DNA of 7,679 bases from Candidatus Fermentibacterota bacterium. GTDB taxonomy: Bacteria > Fermentibacterota > Fermentibacteria > Fermentibacterales > JCC-6. A program made the translations under genes and the position numbers. Positions 4,846 to 7,679 of this stretch are shown in pieces. The DNA is taken from assembly GCA_030607835.1 (NCBI GenBank), contig JAUWJE010000081.1, positions 1 to 7,679 of the forward strand. Reading direction: 5' to 3'. The number at the start of each line of letters is the position of its first letter. Within the stretch, counting starts at the first letter, position 1. The notes under the pieces were generated by a model. That model was not told the origin of the DNA. It was given only the letters and a program-made list of their open reading frames with translations, and made no database searches.

Positions 4846-7125
4846 ATGAGTGTAGGAATATGTGTATACAGGCACGCAGCCAGGGCACTAACAACATTAG
4901 CGGTTGTGTTCATTCTATTCACCTCTCCCGCATCCGCTGGTTATAACCAATGGACGATAACCGGACCTGATTGGGCAAACTCGCTGGTTGTCGAAGTTAA
5001 TCCCGATGACACCGATATTATTTACGGCACAGGTGCTGACCCGACGGTCGGTCTATTCATCAGCTCAGATGGAGCTTCATCCTGGTCATTGGCAAACGAA
5101 GGGCTCGGAATTGACTCAGGGAACGCTAAGCGGATGTCCGCCTTTGCTCTGGATGCAACAGATCCATCTAATCTCTACTGTGCCATCACAGACGACGCAA
5201 TTGGGAGCGAGGATTATGTCTTTCGTTCTACTGACGGTGGCTCGTCGTGGGAACGCGTATTGGAATCGGAAGGACCCATCAACGTCGATTTAGGCTGCAT
5301 CGATGCATATGGCGGCACAGTTTATGTAGGCGCTGAAAAGTCGCTTTACAGAACCGATGACTTCGGCGGTTCATGGGAACTTGTTTACACTTTCAGCCGT
5401 GATATCCGCTCCCTTGCTATCGATCCGGTCAATCCAAATACCATCTATGTTGCAGCATCGGGAGTGTATAAAAGTGTTGATGGCGGAAGTAATTTTGAAG
5501 ATATCGGTTTCAGCGGTAATTTTGTAACCTATACAGGAGTACACAACGTTGGAGCTTCAACCTTTATCACCGTCAGTATATACGGTGGAGAATTTTACAT
5601 AAGCTCTGATGGCGGAGAAAATTGGAACCTCCTTAACAGTGGTTTGCCAGGCTCGCCGTACGATGTAGCGTTCAGCCCCAATATCGCTAACTGCATATAC
5701 GCCGCAGTATCTTTCGGAGGCATCTATAAAACGATAGACGGAGGCTTGAACTGGGTGAATTCTCAAGGAGACATCGAGAATCCATACAGCGTCGGCGGTC
5801 TGGAAAGTATGCTGGGAGTTAACATCACCTGTTGCGATGATGGCGGAAGTGATGTGATCTACCTGGCTTCGAACTGGGGTATTCACAGATCGGAAAGTGG
5901 TGGTACAAACTGGGAGGTTGTCGGTGTTCCAGGGCAATTGATCAACTCGCTGGACTTCACGGGTACTGGTCCCTATAACGGGTTAGCCGGCTGTGGCTTA
6001 GGCGTCTTCGCCTTTAACAGCCCAAGCTGGAGCGAGACTTCGTTCATGGGTGAAATAGGGGCGGGTATTACGTGCGTAGCGATTGATCCTGGAGATGATC
6101 AAACTTTACTGGCTGGCGGCCCGGATGCAATGAACTACGCTCGTATAGTCAAAAGTAGTAACGGCGGAGCCGATTGGACAACTGTGTATGGAATGGGACA
6201 GGAGTGCGGCTCAATATCGAATATTGTGTACGATCATACCAATCCTTCGCGGGTTTTTGTCACAATATGTGTAACCGGCGGATTCAACGATGGGGCTTTA
6301 TTATTCTCTACCGATGGAGGAGATTCTTTCACGCAAGACCCTTACTTCGACGACACACCGCTAACCGGTCTGGCGATTTCGGTGAGTGATTCTGACTACA
6401 TGTACATCTGTGGTTATTACGGCGGTGTATGGGCCTCCAGCGATGGTGGTTCTTCCTGGACAGCGAAGACCGGCACGGGCATCATCAATCGGGTTATCAC
6501 CGTGGATCCTGATGATCCGCAGCGAATATACATCGGTGGTCAGGACGAAACCGAAGCGCTATTCATTTCGGATGACGGCGGTACCCAATGGAGTGCGGGT
6601 GGCTACGGCGGCGGCTTGATAAAAAGCATTGAATTCGCGGGGAATACGATAATTCTAGGTGCATACGGTGACGGAGCCTACTATGGCAGTAGTGACGGAG
6701 ATTGGACACCTCTTAATGACGGTCTGAGCAACCGCCGCGTCAACGATATATGGGCGTTCGACAACGACTCGGAAATAACCGTATACGCTGCTACGAGCGG
6801 AGCGGGAGTCTATCATATAGAACTGGATTACCTTGGGATTGATGTTGATAACCTGCGACCGAGTATTGCAATGGGATACTCTCTACACCAATCGTATCCA
6901 AATCCCGCATATGGGACGGCAACAATTTCTTTCGCACTAACGGAAACCGCTGTGGTAAGCCTTAGTGTTTACGATATCACAGGCCGCAGAATAGCAACGC
7001 TCGCAGACGAAACACTCATGGAAGGCGAGTACGAACGCTCGGTTTCCGACCTGCCTTCCGGTATCTACCTGTACAGGCTGGTAACGGGTGACTTCACCGC
7101 GTCGAAGAAAATGATTGTGTACTAA
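4846..7125 (+). CDS. Secreted Asp-box beta-propeller protein with a type IX secretion sorting domain
   Basis: The product is 759 aa. Residues 1-31 are a Sec signal peptide: basic YRHAAR, a hydrophobic core (LAVVFILF) and an ASA site with cleavage expected after Ala31. Residues about 40-660 hold twelve Asp-box motifs (S/T-x-D-x-G-x-x-W/F) ending at positions 80, 135, 177, 217, 260, 303, 356, 444, 495, 538, 582 and 620, mostly 38-55 residues apart, as in sortilin/VPS10, Ycf48 and BNR glycosidase propellers. The 88-residue gap holds a degenerate blade near Trp395, so about 13 blades, probably two propellers. Residues about 678-759 (HQSYPNP, SVYDITGRRIATL, LPSGIYLYRL, final KKMIVY) form a type A sorting domain that directs export across the outer membrane, with cell-surface attachment or release. 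Substrate is unknown; I see no clear catalytic site. No transposon signs; the gene follows the winged-helix/M29-like gene by 72 bp without an obvious terminator, suggesting cotranscription. Confidence 0.92.
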   Translation: MSVGICVYRHAARALTTLAVVFILFTSPASAGYNQWTITGPDWANSLVVEVNPDDTDIIYGTGADPTVGLFISSDGASSWSLANEGLGIDSGNAKRMSAFALDATDPSNLYCAITDDAIGSEDYVFRSTDGGSSWERVLESEGPINVDLGCIDAYGGTVYVGAEKSLYRTDDFGGSWELVYTFSRDIRSLAIDPVNPNTIYVAASGVYKSVDGGSNFEDIGFSGNFVTYTGVHNVGASTFITVSIYGGEFYISSDGGENWNLLNSGLPGSPYDVAFSPNIANCIYAAVSFGGIYKTIDGGLNWVNSQGDIENPYSVGGLESMLGVNITCCDDGGSDVIYLASNWGIHRSESGGTNWEVVGVPGQLINSLDFTGTGPYNGLAGCGLGVFAFNSPSWSETSFMGEIGAGITCVAIDPGDDQTLLAGGPDAMNYARIVKSSNGGADWTTVYGMGQECGSISNIVYDHTNPSRVFVTICVTGGFNDGALLFSTDGGDSFTQDPYFDDTPLTGLAISVSDSDYMYICGYYGGVWASSDGGSSWTAKTGTGIINRVITVDPDDPQRIYIGGQDETEALFISDDGGTQWSAGGYGGGLIKSIEFAGNTIILGAYGDGAYYGSSDGDWTPLNDGLSNRRVNDIWAFDNDSEITVYAATSGAGVYHIELDYLGIDVDNLRPSIAMGYSLHQSYPNPAYGTATISFALTETAVVSLSVYDITGRRIATLADETLMEGEYERSVSDLPSGIYLYRLVTGDFTASKKMIVY
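5062..6705 (+). repeat. Array of twelve Asp-box (BNR) repeats within the propeller gene
   Basis: The repeats are visible in protein sequence, for example SSDGASSW, STDGGSSW, SVDGGSNF, SSDGGENW, TIDGGLNW, STDGGDSF, SSDGGSSW and SDDGGTQW, usually after an aromatic or hydrophobic residue and a short beta strand. Between them recur strand pieces like VAIDPGDDQTLLAGG and ITVDPDDPQRIYIGG, the 'DP.np..iYvg' strand of each blade. At DNA level the copies have diverged (GATGGCGGAAG recurs in several), so this is an old protein repeat and not a recent tandem duplication. Confidence 0.85.
6877..7122 (+). other. C-terminal sorting domain (Por/T9SS type A) coding segment
   Basis: The last 82 residues start with LHQSYPNPAYGTATISF and contain VSLSVYDITGRRIATL, a MEGEYE segment and LPSGIYLYRL. 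These are the recurring blocks of the type A C-terminal sorting domain known from Bacteroidota and many FCB candidate phyla, where the outer-membrane type IX machinery recognises it. None of that machinery is encoded in this window. The domain is the main taxonomic clue here. Confidence 0.85.
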
Positions 7126-7537
7126 TATTACAGCAGAAGCATACTGGTTCAGATGCACCATTTTACGTTTGTGTTCATAACTTTCACCCGGAAAGTAAAT
7201 CATTACTAATCCACTCTCCTCTAATGCATAAAATAATATGTCGTATATTTTTACTGACATCCTTCAGCTTCCAGTCGGAGAACAGGTTACTCTGGGAGAC
7301 CCAGAACTGACTTGATCGATATTGGAGGACAGCTGCAGTAGTCCCTCTGTTTTCGTCCCATGCTTAGGGAACTTCAATCAAGGTCTTACTTAAAGGGGGA
7401 CAGGCTCATATATTCAAGAATATGGAGAATTGTGAATTCATAGCGCATCTCCCTGTAGTAGCTATGATGTGTGTGTTATCAGCAGGGAATATCTGGACGA
7501 GGTCGATTTGAAGGAAAGCAGAACAGGGAAACGAGTT
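7126..7537 (+). other. 412-bp stretch without a convincing gene
   Basis: No reading frame here is both long and protein-like. Visible items are a 25-codon ATG frame at 7238-7315 with no Shine-Dalgarno; a short perfect hairpin TCTGGG-AGA-CCCAGA at 7291-7305 with no T-tract after it; a weak stem GAGGAC/GTCC at 7325-7344 before TGTTTT, which could be a poor terminator; the block TTAAAGGGGGACAGGCTC at 7390-7407 with small inverted repeats just after it; and TATGAT at 7463-7468, a possible -10 for the next gene without a clear -35. A convincing terminator for the propeller gene is not seen. Confidence 0.6.
7410..7439 (+). repeat. Two short inverted repeats next to a GGGGGACAGG block
   Basis: ATATTC-AA-GAATAT (7410-7423) is a perfect six-base inverted repeat with a two-base loop, and GAATT-GTG-AATTC (7427-7439) is a five-base one. 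They follow directly on GGGGGACAGGCTC (7395-7407). Similar 'GGGGACAGGCT' blocks are, from memory, found near REP-like and Y1-transposase-associated repeats in many bacteria. No transposase is present, so only the repeats themselves are certain. Confidence 0.45.
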
Positions 7538-7679
7538 GTGATATCCGCATCTGAACGTGTCAGCATGCTGCCGCCTTACCTTTTTGCTCAGATAGACAAG
7601 CAGAAGGAAGCAGCACTGAAGAAGGGCATGGAACTGATTGATTTCGGAATTGGTGATCCTGACATGCCAACACCGTCGC
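7538..7679 (+). CDS. N-terminus of a class I/II PLP aminotransferase, LL-diaminopimelate aminotransferase-like (partial)
   Basis: Forty-seven residues are visible before the window ends. They start ISASERVSMLPPYLFAQID and continue through a KKGMELIDFGIGDPDMPTPS segment. The pairing LPPYLFaxID followed by IDxGIGDPDxPTP is characteristic of LL-diaminopimelate aminotransferases and close aspartate aminotransferase relatives, which use pyridoxal phosphate to make LL-diaminopimelate from tetrahydrodipicolinate for lysine and peptidoglycan. The catalytic lysine lies beyond the window, so the exact substrate cannot be read. I chose the GTG at 7538 because the N-terminal length then matches the family (xISxSERxxxLPPYLF) and AGGG lies nine bases upstream; a TTG at 7508 after GAGGT is the alternative. 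An in-frame TGA at 7433 bounds the frame. Confidence 0.85.
   Translation, partial: MISASERVSMLPPYLFAQIDKQKEAALKKGMELIDFGIGDPDMPTPS

Noticed and set aside
4557..4922. 121-codon minus-strand frame across the junction of the two plus-strand genes
   Set aside because: It runs antisense to the conserved M29-like C-terminus and the signal peptide, with no promoter or ribosome binding site evidence.
5062..6705. Repeated GATGGCGG-type DNA motifs as a CRISPR array or satellite
   Set aside because: The repeats are irregular in spacing and sequence and are explained by the protein's Asp-box motifs.
6937..7260. 107-codon minus-strand frame at the 3' end of the propeller gene
   Set aside because: It is antisense to the well-conserved sorting domain and has no protein-like signature.
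7291..7305. Hairpin TCTGGG-AGA-CCCAGA as a terminator of the propeller gene
   Set aside because: The stem is only six pairs, lies about 165 bp after the stop codon and is not followed by a T-run on either strand.
7238..7315. 25-codon frame starting MSYIFTDILQLPVGEQ
   Set aside because: The peptide looks faintly protein-like, resembling the tail of alanine racemases, but it has no Shine-Dalgarno, is very short and the similarity is too weak to call a gene remnant.

Overview
This window of about 7.7 kb looks like chromosomal DNA from a bacterium of the FCB superphylum or a related candidate phylum. The best evidence is the long secreted protein near the right end. It has an Sec signal peptide, a series of Asp-box (BNR) beta-propeller repeats, and a C-terminal domain of the Por/type IX secretion sorting type (YPNP..., 'SVYDITGRRIATL', 'LPSGIYLYRL'). 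The start of an LL-diaminopimelate aminotransferase-like gene at the right edge fits the same kind of organism. Species cannot be assigned from the sequence.

Layout: (1) 1-68 holds the last codons of a + strand gene with an acidic tail, followed by a strong hairpin terminator. (2) 117-2468, minus strand, encodes a RecB/Cas4-like PD-(D/E)XK nuclease domain fused to an XPD/DinG-type iron-sulfur superfamily 2 helicase; its motif II reads DEAA. (3) 2564-3152, minus strand, is a two-gene operon: a 68-aa XRE-type repressor-like protein followed, after one base, by a four-helix membrane protein with a DERE motif. The operon ends in an intrinsic terminator whose U-tract runs into the start of the helicase gene. 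(4) 3153-3342 is a divergent regulatory region with a promoter on each strand, a tandem pair of palindromic operator-like sites on the XRE side, and a separate 24-bp palindrome at the predicted transcription start on the other side. (5) 3343-4773, plus strand, encodes a winged-helix DNA-binding domain fused to an M29 aminopeptidase-like domain that appears to lack several metal-site residues. (6) 4846-7125, plus strand, is the secreted propeller protein, 72 bp downstream and with its own strong Shine-Dalgarno. (7) 7126-7537 holds no convincing gene. (8) 7538 to the end is the 5' part of the aminotransferase gene.

How the genes may work together (inference): the XRE-membrane pair looks self-contained and autoregulated. 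The winged-helix/M29-like protein probably represses or activates its own promoter through the 24-bp palindrome, and may control the secreted propeller gene in the same transcript. The most unusual item is this regulator: a peptidase-like fold that has probably become a sensor, carrying a cysteine cluster beside the altered metal site. The nuclease-helicase is probably a stand-alone DNA repair or processing enzyme.
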